Positions 1 through 6,646 of a stretch of DNA of 6,684 bases are shown here, piece by piece. The translations under genes and the position numbers were made by a program. The DNA comes from Bacteroidales bacterium (GTDB lineage Bacteria > Bacteroidota > Bacteroidia > Bacteroidales > B18-G4). Under the pieces are notes generated by a model. The model was not told the origin of the DNA, did not search any database, and worked only from the letters and a program-made list of their open reading frames with translations. Each line of letters starts with the position of its first letter. Position 1 is the first letter of the stretch. Location of the stretch: contig JAGLEK010000400.1 of the NCBI GenBank assembly GCA_023145125.1, positions 1 through 6,684 on the forward strand. Reading direction: 5' to 3'.

Positions 1-237
1 CTCCGTACTGTCGGATTGCTGCATGGCTATCCATCCTGTGCGCAGAGCAGCCGACTGAGCCATATTTTCTATCAAGCCGGCTTCGGAAAAACGTCCGTTA
101 ACGACAAAAATGTTTTCTTTTTTAATAGTGAAAGCTGTCACGGTCCGCCGGTCATCATGGCTGATCAATGTGTCAACCATGATCATGGGTGATCCCTGAG
201 GTAGAAGTTTCGTGACTGTATTCTTTGTTGCTAACAT
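1..237 (-). CDS. Hotdog-fold 3-hydroxyacyl-ACP dehydratase-like protein, 3' end cut by window edge
   Basis: I translated this by hand from the minus strand. An ATG at 235-237 opens a frame of 79 codons that is still open at the left edge, so the N-terminus is present and the C-terminus is missing. The protein begins MLATKNTVTKLLPQGSPMIM and continues with VDTLISHDDRR, an opening typical of FabZ/FabA and ApeP-type hotdog proteins (LLPhxxPMxxVD). Around residues 50-62 it reads FSEAGLIENMAQSAA, matching the central-helix motif of this fold with its Glu (LIENMAQ). In FabZ that Glu works with a His in a GHF motif. Here the matching stretch is NGRF, with no His, so catalysis may be altered or absent. 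Polyene clusters usually carry dehydratases that make the trans double bonds, which is the inferred role. It lies 61 nt downstream of darB and may have its own promoter at 258-265. Family is fairly sure, activity is not. Confidence 0.75.
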   Translation of the reverse strand, partial: MLATKNTVTKLLPQGSPMIMVDTLISHDDRRTVTAFTIKKENIFVVNGRFSEAGLIENMAQSAALRTGWIAMQQSDSTE

Positions 238-257
238 GGATCTTTCAATACTTGCAG

Positions 258-265
258 CAAAGATA
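258..265 (-). promoter_or_regulatory. Possible Bacteroidota -7 promoter element before the hotdog gene
   Basis: The minus strand reads TATCTTTG, an exact match to the TAnnTTTG -7 consensus of Bacteroidota primary sigma factor. It sits 20 nt before the ATG at 237, in the short gap after darB. No convincing TTTG -33 element lies at the usual spacing. The same TTGC-(A)-GCAAAGATAA plus-strand context occurs upstream of darB (1473-1485), which makes chance somewhat less likely. Confidence 0.35.
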
Positions 266-298
266 AGACTTATAGGATAAATTAATTATGCCGTAGGC

Positions 299-1450
299 TT
301 ATACGGCAGTAAGCATGACGTAGACATATGAGAAACGTGCACTTTCCGGAACCATGCACAGGATCTTATCACCCTTTTTGAGTTTATCGGAATAAAAAAG
401 TTCTTCCAGCATAAAAAAGATGGATGCCGCACCGACATTTCCAAACCTTGTGAGGTTGGTAAACCATTTTTCTTGAGGGATGGGCATATCAGACCTGGTG
501 AGTTCTTCTTCAATATGCTTCCTAAAAAACTCGGAAGATATATGAGGAAGAAACCAATCGATCTCCTCAATATCGACACCCCTTCTTTTTACAATGTCGA
601 GAAGGAATTCATTCCCAACTGGGACAATATTGTCACCAAGAAGGTCGACATCCTGCTGAAGGGATAAAAGTGTTTTCTCAAGTATTTCCTCTGAGGGGTA
701 TTCCCTCCATCCTTTAATGCTTCCATCCTCCATCTTTTCACACCCGGCATACATACATGCATCCAGTTTATGGGCAAATGAGGCGCTTTCGATCCAATCT
801 ATCTTCAATGAAAGCCCTTCTTTATTGGGTTCCGGAGAAAGCAATGCAGCTCCGGCTCCGTCAGATAGCATCCAGCGTAAAAAGTCCTTTTTAAAAGCTA
901 CAATAGGTTTCTTTTTGATCCGGGCTTCTTTGTCGGTCTCCTTTTTGAAGTTTTTAGCAAGCATCCAGATTGAAAGCTTTTCAGATCCTGCACAAACAGC
1001 ATTTTGTCTTTCTCCGGCCAGAACCGACAGATACGCATAGCGCATGGCATGCATCCCCGAACAACAAGAGCCGGCCGGAGAAATAATCTCAACAGCCTTG
1101 TTCATGAGGGCTCCATGTACCATTGAAGTATGGGATGGCAATAACTGATCAGGCGAAGTAGTACCACAGGCCAGCATATCAATATTAGAGGCTTTGAAAT
1201 TATCGTCAAACAAACCCTTAATAGCTTCAACTGTCAGTTCGGTATTGGTATGTGTAGAATTCCCGTTTTTGTCAAGAGCGTAATATCTTGATTTGATCTG
1301 ATTATTCCTCAATATGAGTGGTTTGGCCTTTGAGGGTGTGCCATCAACCATTCCGAGATACTTCTCCATCTGTTCATTGCTTACCGGCTCATTCGGAAGG
1401 AATTTCGATAAACGGGTGATATAAACAGCATCCGGCATTTTATGCGTCAT
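299..1450 (-). CDS. darB: Dialkylresorcinol synthase DarB, KAS III-like ketosynthase
   Basis: A 383-residue protein of the 3-oxoacyl-ACP synthase III fold. The thiolase-fold triad is visible: Cys130 in GSCCSG, His303 in FLPHISSEF, and Asn338 in FGNVGAAS, plus the LSDGAGAALL loop near residues 195-204. DarB homologues join a beta-ketoacyl thioester and an alpha,beta-unsaturated acyl thioester by Michael addition and Claisen condensation, giving a cyclohexanedione that DarA aromatises. The length, the divergent CCSG active site and a darA gene in the same window favour DarB over housekeeping FabH, which is about 320 residues. The annotated start MTHKMPDAVY could instead be Met5 (1438); neither has a Shine-Dalgarno sequence, as is usual in Bacteroidota. 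It lies 112 nt downstream of the lipoprotein gene with a possible promoter in between (1477-1484). Confidence 0.85.
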   Translation of the reverse strand: MTHKMPDAVYITRLSKFLPNEPVSNEQMEKYLGMVDGTPSKAKPLILRNNQIKSRYYALDKNGNSTHTNTELTVEAIKGLFDDNFKASNIDMLACGTTSPDQLLPSHTSMVHGALMNKAVEIISPAGSCCSGMHAMRYAYLSVLAGERQNAVCAGSEKLSIWMLAKNFKKETDKEARIKKKPIVAFKKDFLRWMLSDGAGAALLSPEPNKEGLSLKIDWIESASFAHKLDACMYAGCEKMEDGSIKGWREYPSEEILEKTLLSLQQDVDLLGDNIVPVGNEFLLDIVKRRGVDIEEIDWFLPHISSEFFRKHIEEELTRSDMPIPQEKWFTNLTRFGNVGAASIFFMLEELFYSDKLKKGDKILCMVPESARFSYVYVMLTAV

Positions 1451-1476
1451 GGCTCGAACTGATCAAATTTGTTGCG

Positions 1477-1484
1477 CAAAGATA
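1477..1484 (-). promoter_or_regulatory. Possible Bacteroidota -7 promoter element before darB
   Basis: The minus strand reads TATCTTTG, matching TAnnTTTG, 26 nt before the darB ATG at 1450. This gap of 112 nt (1451-1562) is the largest in the window and separates darB from the lipoprotein gene, a sensible place for a new transcript to begin. I see no clear -33 TTTG at 17-23 nt upstream, so the call is tentative. No intrinsic terminator (stem plus T run) is visible in the same gap. Confidence 0.4.
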
Positions 1485-1562
1485 AAATGTTTTGGTATAT
1501 GCTTGGGATATAAATAATCCTGATCTCTCTTATTCCTTATTGCCTGTATCCTTCCGGAGGCT

Positions 1563-2180
1563 TTAATGGTCATTATAAGCCATAACACCGGCGGGGATTT
1601 CAATGTTAATATGATTTACCTTCGGGGGGATCGGACATGAATACCTGTGATTGTAAGCACAATATGGATTGTATGCTTTATTAAAGTCTATGATAATGGT
1701 TTCCCCCTCAGGAATTTTAAGGTCGATATACCTTCCTCCTCCATATGTTTCAATGCTATTGGTAAGGTCTTTGAAAGGCAGAAAAAGAAACTCCCTGAAC
1801 TCCTCCATTTCTTTGGCTTTGTTGCTTTGATAAATCTCCAGCACAAGATCCGTCCCATTGAGATTGAAGTGGGCTTCGCCGTATTTTACGTATACGGGCT
1901 TGCGCGCGGTAGTGGTTTCCATCTCAAAGGGCTCAGGGTCGGGATTTAAAACAAAACGGGCTTTAAGGATATATTCCGGATCGGCGGGATAGAATTCCAG
2001 GCCTTCAAAATGGGGCAGCCCTTCTTTTGTAAGGGGGCTGGAAGCGGAGTCGGCAAATTTTTGATTTATATCCATCCTGTAAATCTCTATGCTTTCGATA
2101 TAAGCCTCATCGATAGGATTGGTGCAGGAGCAGATGATAAGAATAAGGGATAAAATGAGGAATGTGGTTCTTATTTTCAT
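1563..2180 (-). CDS. DUF1684-family lipoprotein
   Basis: A 205-residue protein starting at MKIRTTFLILSLILIICSCT. Residues 1-18 look like a lipoprotein signal peptide (K/R, then a hydrophobic stretch, then ICSC with Cys19 as the likely lipidated residue). The C-terminal half carries the hallmark DUF1684 pattern: FREFLFLPFKDLTNSIETYGGGRY (to about residue 150), then DFNKAYNPYCAYN (165-177) and SCPIPP (181-186), ending in the IPAG turn. The family's function is not established. The frame stays open upstream to 2315, but that extension translates the end of darA and the palindromic repeat, and it would bury the signal peptide 45 residues in, so I place the start at 2180. It sits between darA and darB and would be membrane-anchored, perhaps helping pigment handling at the envelope; that role is only a guess from position. 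Confidence 0.82.
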   Translation of the reverse strand: MKIRTTFLILSLILIICSCTNPIDEAYIESIEIYRMDINQKFADSASSPLTKEGLPHFEGLEFYPADPEYILKARFVLNPDPEPFEMETTTARKPVYVKYGEAHFNLNGTDLVLEIYQSNKAKEMEEFREFLFLPFKDLTNSIETYGGGRYIDLKIPEGETIIIDFNKAYNPYCAYNHRYSCPIPPKVNHINIEIPAGVMAYNDH

Positions 2181-2192
2181 ATGATTATGGTT

Positions 2193-2227
2193 TAGGGTTG
2201 CCAACCCTATTAAGGTTGGCAACCCTA
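2193..2227. repeat. 35-bp compound palindrome (REP-like) between darA and the lipoprotein gene
   Basis: Two perfect 14-bp inverted arms, TAGGGTTGCCAACC (2193-2206) and GGTTGGCAACCCTA (2214-2227), are separated by the 7-nt spacer ctattaa. Each arm also contains its own small palindrome: GGGTTG-C-CAACCC at 2195-2207 and GGTTG-G-CAACC at 2214-2224. The element can therefore fold as one long hairpin or two short ones. It begins 2 nt after the darA stop codon and ends 12 nt before the lipoprotein ATG. There is no T run on either side, so it is not a classical intrinsic terminator. It resembles short intergenic palindromic repeats that recur in genomes, and could act as a transcript-end stabiliser or attenuator in the operon. 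Confidence 0.8.
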
Positions 2228-2229
2228 CT

Positions 2230-3150
2230 CTATTTAACATGGGAATAATAATAAACAAGCTTTTGGATTTTGCGGTAGTTGATCTTATGGATGAGCCATA
2301 TGATCGCTCCCCCAATTGGAGAAACCAGGTAGATCACGGTAAACAGGTAGGCCCGGAACATTTTCAGCCTGCCTTCCCTGGCCGGGTTTCCGGCACCTCC
2401 TTTTTTAAGAACAAATTTCGACCAGGGCTTAAACATCATAAACCCCCGTTTTTCAACAGTCATAAGCACAGGCTTGATATGGATTGCACCTTTTTCGAGC
2501 AGATCATCCTGTAAGCTTTCGAGCTTATTGTTAACGAATGCATCACGGATAATTGGCCCAAAATTTTGTGCATCCTTAATATCCCGCTCACTTATTCCGG
2601 CAACAGGGAACAAGGTACTGTATATGCCTTTTCCATATTTCTCTCCTTTCAGCATCCAATGGACAATAGTTACTACGCTAACCAGGTTGTGGTGTTTGTC
2701 AGCGAGCACAATATTTCCAACCAGCTTTCCACCGAGATCGTGAATCCTTTTCTTAACCCTTTGCTGGGCCATGATCCACATGTTACGGCAGCCGAGTATT
2801 GTGATCACAGGCTTGTCTTTCATAACCCTTGCTCCCGGAGACTGAAGAAAAGCAGTAAATGGAATGGAGGGAGATAAATACCAGACCTGGTATGCAAGAA
2901 TGATCAGATCAAAATCATCATCCGGATCAAAAGCAAATGGTTCCAGCTCACAGGGGGTTTCCTGTACGGATTCCGGAAAGGCCTGATAAAACGACATCCC
3001 GGTCCAGGGAAAAGGAAAGGCCGGAGTGGGCTTCAGCTCTTCGAATGTGAAATCAAATTCTTCCTGCAAAGAGTTGCACACGGAATCAACAATGCTCTTT
3101 AGCTGGCCGGTTTGAGTATAATAAACTATGAGGGCTTTCTTTCTCCTCAT
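2230..3150 (-). CDS. darA: Dialkylresorcinol-forming aromatase DarA, flavodoxin-like
   Basis: A 306-residue protein with a flavodoxin-like N-terminal domain. The phosphate-binding loop is ALIVYYTQTGQL (residues 6-17), followed by a second flavin-side loop AYQVWYLSPSIP (87-98) and a third near LGCRNMWIMAQ (119-129). The C-terminus has a hydrophobic segment at about 268-289 (AYLFTVIYLVSPIGGAIIWL) flanked by basic residues, so it is probably membrane-attached. DarA proteins oxidise the cyclohexanedione released by DarB to the aromatic 2,5-dialkylresorcinol; this length and opening (IVYYTQTGQL) are typical of the Bacteroidota members. Its ATG overlaps the stop of the methyltransferase as ATGA (3147-3150), suggesting coupled translation. 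In this cluster darB is not adjacent but lies past the lipoprotein gene. Confidence 0.85.
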   Translation of the reverse strand: MRRKKALIVYYTQTGQLKSIVDSVCNSLQEEFDFTFEELKPTPAFPFPWTGMSFYQAFPESVQETPCELEPFAFDPDDDFDLIILAYQVWYLSPSIPFTAFLQSPGARVMKDKPVITILGCRNMWIMAQQRVKKRIHDLGGKLVGNIVLADKHHNLVSVVTIVHWMLKGEKYGKGIYSTLFPVAGISERDIKDAQNFGPIIRDAFVNNKLESLQDDLLEKGAIHIKPVLMTVEKRGFMMFKPWSKFVLKKGGAGNPAREGRLKMFRAYLFTVIYLVSPIGGAIIWLIHKINYRKIQKLVYYYSHVK

Positions 3151-4214
3151 TTTTTACATATTAAAATGGTATGGCTGACACCTACATCCTCTATCATTTC
3201 AACGACACGCAATCCGGCTTTTTCAACCAGGCGGTACATGTCTTCGGAATGATACATACGGCTGTTGCCATTTGCTATACAAGTAAAGTAAAGGGAAGTT
3301 GCATGCAGGCTGTATGTGGATGCATCGAAACGCTGTTTGTCCCACAGGGTTTCCATAATAAAGAGCTCTGCGTCGTCATTCATGGCATCCCTTGCGTTGC
3401 TTACCAGGCTTACAATTTCATTTTCAGAAAAGCAGTCGAGGAACTGGCTCATCCAGATCACATCATATCCTTTCGGATAAGGGATGGAGAAATCAAGCAG
3501 GTTAATGGGAGCGCCCTTGATGCGATCTTCAAATCCGTTTTCACGTATATTTTTTTCTGCATCCTTCAATTGTCCCGGCAGGTCAAGGATGCTTACCAGC
3601 ACGCTTTCATTGTATTCGGCACATTTAATAGCGAATTTACCGGTATTTCCCCCAACATCCAGGATCCTCTTTGGCTTGTTCCTGAATATGACGGGCATCA
3701 CCTGTGGGAATGATGTATCGGAATAATAATGGTCGAAGGCAAACCAACTTTCCCGGAATTTTTCAGGCAATTCCGCAAGTGCCTCATATACCGTCGGCCA
3801 TGGCCCGAATTCTTTGTTAAGGCCGGCCGGGCTTCCTTCAGTGATGGCTTCCTGCAAATGGAAAAACCCTTTATAATTTACATCATGAGTGAAATCCAGA
3901 TTTACACGTGTCAGCTGGTCCACGTTGAGGAAATACCCTGTCTTTGTCAGGTAATATTTATCATCTTTTACCATGACCATCTCCATGCTCAGCCCCGCCT
4001 CGAGGAGTACCAGGGTACCATATTCAGAAATGCCTGCATGATTGGCAATTTCTTCAAGTGTACCACCTTCTTTATTTTTTCTCAGGTAGCTAAGGATCCG
4101 GAAATCACGCAATGCTTTCGCAGCCTGGAACATGATTGGTGCAAATGCGATCTTCTGAGCGTCGCTTTTCGCCTGCAAGGCAGATTTATTATCGTCACCG
4201 TAATTTCGTGCCAT
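3147..4214 (-). CDS. SAM-dependent methyltransferase, O-methyltransferase (family 2) fold
   Basis: A 355-residue class I methyltransferase. The N-terminal winged-helix dimerisation domain spans roughly residues 25-97 (ALRDFRILSYL, then GTLEEIANHAGIS and YLTKTGYFL). The SAM-binding glycine motif is RILDVGGNTGKF (183-194), with Asp211 in SILDLPG as the likely ribose ligand. Plant and bacterial O-methyltransferases of this family carry a catalytic His in an HDWxD-like motif. Here the aligned stretch is WMSQFLDCFSENE (254-266), which has no His. This suggests it does not use the usual O-methylation base. Aryl polyene and flexirubin heads often bear a ring C-methyl next to the hydroxyl, so C-methylation of the aryl head is an attractive, unproven role. 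It starts 17 nt after the acyltransferase and overlaps darA by ATGA. Confidence 0.82.
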   Translation of the reverse strand: MARNYGDDNKSALQAKSDAQKIAFAPIMFQAAKALRDFRILSYLRKNKEGGTLEEIANHAGISEYGTLVLLEAGLSMEMVMVKDDKYYLTKTGYFLNVDQLTRVNLDFTHDVNYKGFFHLQEAITEGSPAGLNKEFGPWPTVYEALAELPEKFRESWFAFDHYYSDTSFPQVMPVIFRNKPKRILDVGGNTGKFAIKCAEYNESVLVSILDLPGQLKDAEKNIRENGFEDRIKGAPINLLDFSIPYPKGYDVIWMSQFLDCFSENEIVSLVSNARDAMNDDAELFIMETLWDKQRFDASTYSLHATSLYFTCIANGNSRMYHSEDMYRLVEKAGLRVVEMIEDVGVSHTILICKK

Positions 4215-4231
4215 TAATATGCGTTTAATTG

Positions 4232-5125
4232 TTAATCCGTTTCCTCTTCCCAGAACCTATGGTAATTGAACCACTGCAGGGGGTATTCCCTGATGATACG
4301 CTCCATCTGGCAAATATAATCTTTAATCATTGGGCGAAGGTCATCTTCACTGATCGACCTTTTTGATGTCGTTTCATATCGTTTTGCCTGAGTAGCAATG
4401 AAATGGTAATGCTTGCCGGTTTCTTTAACGGCAAATACAAAAGTAACGGGAGCCCCGAATCGTGCAGCAAGATAAAAAGGCCCTTCGGGGAACAATGCTT
4501 CTTTGCCAAGGAATTCGTGCCGGATGGTTTTGGAACCCTCAATATATCGGTCGGCATGAATCGCCACCAGCTCTTTATTTTCAAGTGCATTTTTGATGGC
4601 GAGCAAGTGAGAAAGGTCTTCTTTTATGGGAATCACATGGAGGTTTTTATCCGAGAGGACATCATCCATGTAATTTTTGATCTTCTGATGTTCTTCATCG
4701 AGCATCACAATGTTAAATCGTTTGTCGACCCTGTAAAGGAAATTACCGGCAATCTCCCAACTCCCGATGTGGGCACTGATCAACAGTCCGCCATCCTTCA
4801 TATTTCGCAAATGCTCTTCTCCATCCCAGTGATAGGAAAAGCGTTTCCCGAGACCGGCCATCACAGCCACCTTGTCGATCAGTACCTGCCCAAGGACATA
4901 ATAATTCCTGTATATACTGATGCGGGATTTCCGGTTTCCATAGCCCAGGACTTCCCTGAAGTAATACCGCATGTGCTTATTCGATGTGCGGGAGAAAAGA
5001 AAAAAGTAAAATGAAACAAACCTGAGAAGAAAGTAGGCAGGTCTGAGTCCAAGGTTTTTCAGGATGTATACGAAGATCCGGTAGCCTGTGAGTCCGCCCC
5101 GGGTTTTCCCGTCCCAGGTTGACAT
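4232..5125 (-). CDS. LpxL/HtrB-like membrane acyltransferase
   Basis: A 297-residue member of the LpxL/HtrB lysophospholipid acyltransferase family, close to the usual length of about 300. It opens with WDGKTRGGLTGYRIFVYILK and has a membrane-anchoring hydrophobic region at about residues 15-45. The acyltransferase HX4E motif is HIGSWE (His119, Glu124). Further conserved stretches are ADRYIEG (191-197), EFLGKEALFPEGPFYLAARF (204-223) and the closing WFNYHRFW (285-292). Genuine LpxL enzymes add a secondary acyl chain to lipid A from acyl-ACP. Next to darA, darB and polyene genes, esterification of the polyene acyl-ACP to the resorcinol hydroxyl is the likelier job, as proposed for flexirubins. 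Only 3 nt separate it from the acyl carrier gene, implying the two are translated together and may work together. Lipid A acylation remains the alternative. Confidence 0.85.
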   Translation of the reverse strand: MSTWDGKTRGGLTGYRIFVYILKNLGLRPAYFLLRFVSFYFFLFSRTSNKHMRYYFREVLGYGNRKSRISIYRNYYVLGQVLIDKVAVMAGLGKRFSYHWDGEEHLRNMKDGGLLISAHIGSWEIAGNFLYRVDKRFNIVMLDEEHQKIKNYMDDVLSDKNLHVIPIKEDLSHLLAIKNALENKELVAIHADRYIEGSKTIRHEFLGKEALFPEGPFYLAARFGAPVTFVFAVKETGKHYHFIATQAKRYETTSKRSISEDDLRPMIKDYICQMERIIREYPLQWFNYHRFWEEETD

Positions 5126-5128
5126 TTA

Positions 5129-5377
5129 TTATTGGTTAGAAAGTTGGCGTTGATAAATAAACTCATGGAACTGTCCGAGAGTCCTTACATTGATCATATC
5201 TTCCCCCTTTAATTTAAAGCCGAATTCCTTTTCTATGATCACGACAATATCAACAAAATCAAGGCTGTCGATACCCAGGTCGCTCCATGTAGCATCGGGC
5301 TGAACAAGATCATCCTCTATTTCAAATTCCTCTACAAGAAAACCGTTAATAATGTCAACGACTTCAGTCTTATTCAT
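5129..5377 (-). CDS. Acyl carrier protein
   Basis: An 82-residue carrier protein with the phosphopantetheine site DLGIDSLDFVDIV, Ser38 being the attachment residue. Acidic helices II and III follow (EKEFGFKLKGEDM, then VRTLGQFHEFIY). I start it at ATG 5377 (MNKTEVVDII). An in-frame ATG at 5413 would add a 12-residue Cys-rich lead (MCSECTGINIST) that carrier proteins lack. It lies 51 nt after the ketosynthase and 3 nt before the acyltransferase, the order expected if the ACP carries the growing polyene between these two enzymes. It is a dedicated pathway carrier rather than housekeeping AcpP, judged by context and by its divergent sequence; length alone does not decide this. Confidence 0.9.
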   Translation of the reverse strand: MNKTEVVDIINGFLVEEFEIEDDLVQPDATWSDLGIDSLDFVDIVVIIEKEFGFKLKGEDMINVRTLGQFHEFIYQRQLSNQ

Positions 5378-5410
5378 AGTACTAATATTTATGCCTGTGC
5401 ATTCAGAGCA

Positions 5411-5418
5411 CAAAAGTA
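5411..5418 (-). promoter_or_regulatory. Weak candidate -7 element before the ACP gene
   Basis: The minus strand reads TACTTTTG, which fits TAnnTTTG, 33 nt before the ACP ATG at 5377, between the ketosynthase and ACP genes. A small hairpin (TGTGC 5396-5400 with GCACA 5408-5412, 7-nt loop) and a 9-bp direct repeat AGTACTAAT (5378-5386 and 5415-5423) lie in the same gap. No -33 partner is visible, and the location inside an apparent operon makes chance a real possibility. Confidence 0.2.
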
Positions 5419-5428
5419 CTAATTATTC

Positions 5429-6646
5429 TTAACATTTTTTGATGATAAGGGTTGAATTTGTTCCGCCAAATCCAAATGCATTCGACAGGAATACATCGAA
5501 ACCCTGCTTAATAGTTTTTGGGGTGATATTCAGTTTTGCAGAGTGTTCATCAGGGTTTTCGAAGTTGATATTCGGAGCAATGAAGTCGTTATTCATCATC
5601 AGCAATGAATAGATCACCTCACTGGCACCGCCCATCCACATTTCATGGCCGGTCATTGATTTTGTTGAGCTGACATATGGTTTTGTGCTGCCAAAGACCT
5701 CATTTATAGCTTCAGCCTCTTTACCATCACCCACAGGAGTGGAGGTTGCATGGGCGTTGATATAGCCGATATCTTTTATGTCAATACCCGCATCCTGTAA
5801 AGAATTGCTTATTGCCTTTACCGGCCCTATAACATTCGGAACAGATATATGATCACCATTGGAAGAGAATCCGTAACCGATTACTTCACCAAGGATCCTG
5901 GCTCCGCGCTTAACGGCTGAATCATAGCTTTCAAGGATGATTGTTGCGGCACCTCCGCTGGGAACTAGCCCATCGCGGTCGCGATCGAAAGGCCTCGAAG
6001 CTTTTTCGGGGGCGTTATGCAGTGTCGAAAAAGCACTTAAGCCATCGAAGCTTCCCATTGATTCAGGGTTTATCTCTTGCCCTCCTCCGGTGATGATGCA
6101 GTCCTGCATCCCATGCCTGATCAGGAAATACCCAATTCCAAGGGCGTGTGAGCCACTCGCACATGCTCCGCTTACAGTGAAGTTTATCCCCCGTAATTTG
6201 AATATCACGGAAAGGTTCATGCTGATGGTTGAATTCATAGACTGGAAGATAGAACCGGATCCCAAAAGGGTAGTGTCTTTCTTTTCTCTCATCAGGTCGA
6301 TGGCATCGATCACGGGTACAGATGAGCTGTCATTGCCATAAAGAATTCCGGCTTCGGTCTTTTCCAGGTAGTCCTGGTCGATCCCCGCATTTTTCAGGGC
6401 TTCGAGGGTTGCAACATATGCGTATTTGCCTTGTTCAGGCAGCCCAACCCTGGAACGCCTGTCTAAAATGCCTTTCAGGTTCGGGCTTTCAATCATTCCT
6501 GTCAGCAGGGAACGGTATCCCATATTTTTACGCTCCTCATCGAGCCCGATCCCTGACCTGCCATGATATAATGAGTCACGGACTTCATCAAGGTTTTTCC
6601 CGATAGTGGAATAAATCCCCATTCCTGTTATAACAACACGCTTCAT
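5429..6646 (-). CDS. Beta-ketoacyl-ACP synthase, FabF-like
   Basis: A 405-residue type II ketosynthase covering the full usual length (about 410). The Cys-His-His catalytic set is intact: Cys162 in SGACASG, His299 in NAHATSTPVGDG, and His334 in KSMTGHEMW. The C-terminal FGFGGTN loop is at 391-397. An intact Cys makes it an active condensing enzyme and not a chain-length-factor partner, which would lack the nucleophile. In polyene clusters FabF-like synthases extend the aryl starter with malonyl units; a partner chain-length factor would be expected elsewhere. The KSMTGHEMWMGGASE stretch differs from the common GHxxGAAG pattern of housekeeping FabF, supporting a secondary-metabolism subfamily. 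The start ATG at 6644-6646 gives the family's normal opening (MKRVVITGMGIYSTIG). Its first base pair may overlap the stop of an upstream gene. Confidence 0.9.
   Translation of the reverse strand: MKRVVITGMGIYSTIGKNLDEVRDSLYHGRSGIGLDEERKNMGYRSLLTGMIESPNLKGILDRRSRVGLPEQGKYAYVATLEALKNAGIDQDYLEKTEAGILYGNDSSSVPVIDAIDLMREKKDTTLLGSGSIFQSMNSTISMNLSVIFKLRGINFTVSGACASGSHALGIGYFLIRHGMQDCIITGGGQEINPESMGSFDGLSAFSTLHNAPEKASRPFDRDRDGLVPSGGAATIILESYDSAVKRGARILGEVIGYGFSSNGDHISVPNVIGPVKAISNSLQDAGIDIKDIGYINAHATSTPVGDGKEAEAINEVFGSTKPYVSSTKSMTGHEMWMGGASEVIYSLLMMNNDFIAPNINFENPDEHSAKLNITPKTIKQGFDVFLSNAFGFGGTNSTLIIKKC

Noticed and set aside
1451..1562. Possible terminator after the lipoprotein gene, around CCTTCCGGAGG
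   Set aside because: The palindrome is short and imperfect and no T run follows on the minus strand.
1563..2315. Longer 250-residue reading of the lipoprotein gene beginning at 2315
   Set aside because: The extra 45 residues translate the darA 3' end and the palindromic repeat in another frame, and they would place the lipoprotein signal peptide internally.
3171..3713. Plus-strand open frame of 180 codons
   Set aside because: It lies wholly antisense inside the methyltransferase, shows no recognisable motif, and the methyltransferase frame is clearly the coding one.
4403..5014. Plus-strand open frame of 203 codons
   Set aside because: It is antisense to the acyltransferase, whose HX4E and C-terminal motifs confirm the opposite strand; the plus-strand product shows no domain.
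5129..5413. Longer ACP starting at 5413
   Set aside because: It adds a 12-residue Cys-containing lead absent from carrier proteins; MNKTEVVDII at 5377 is the normal ACP opening.
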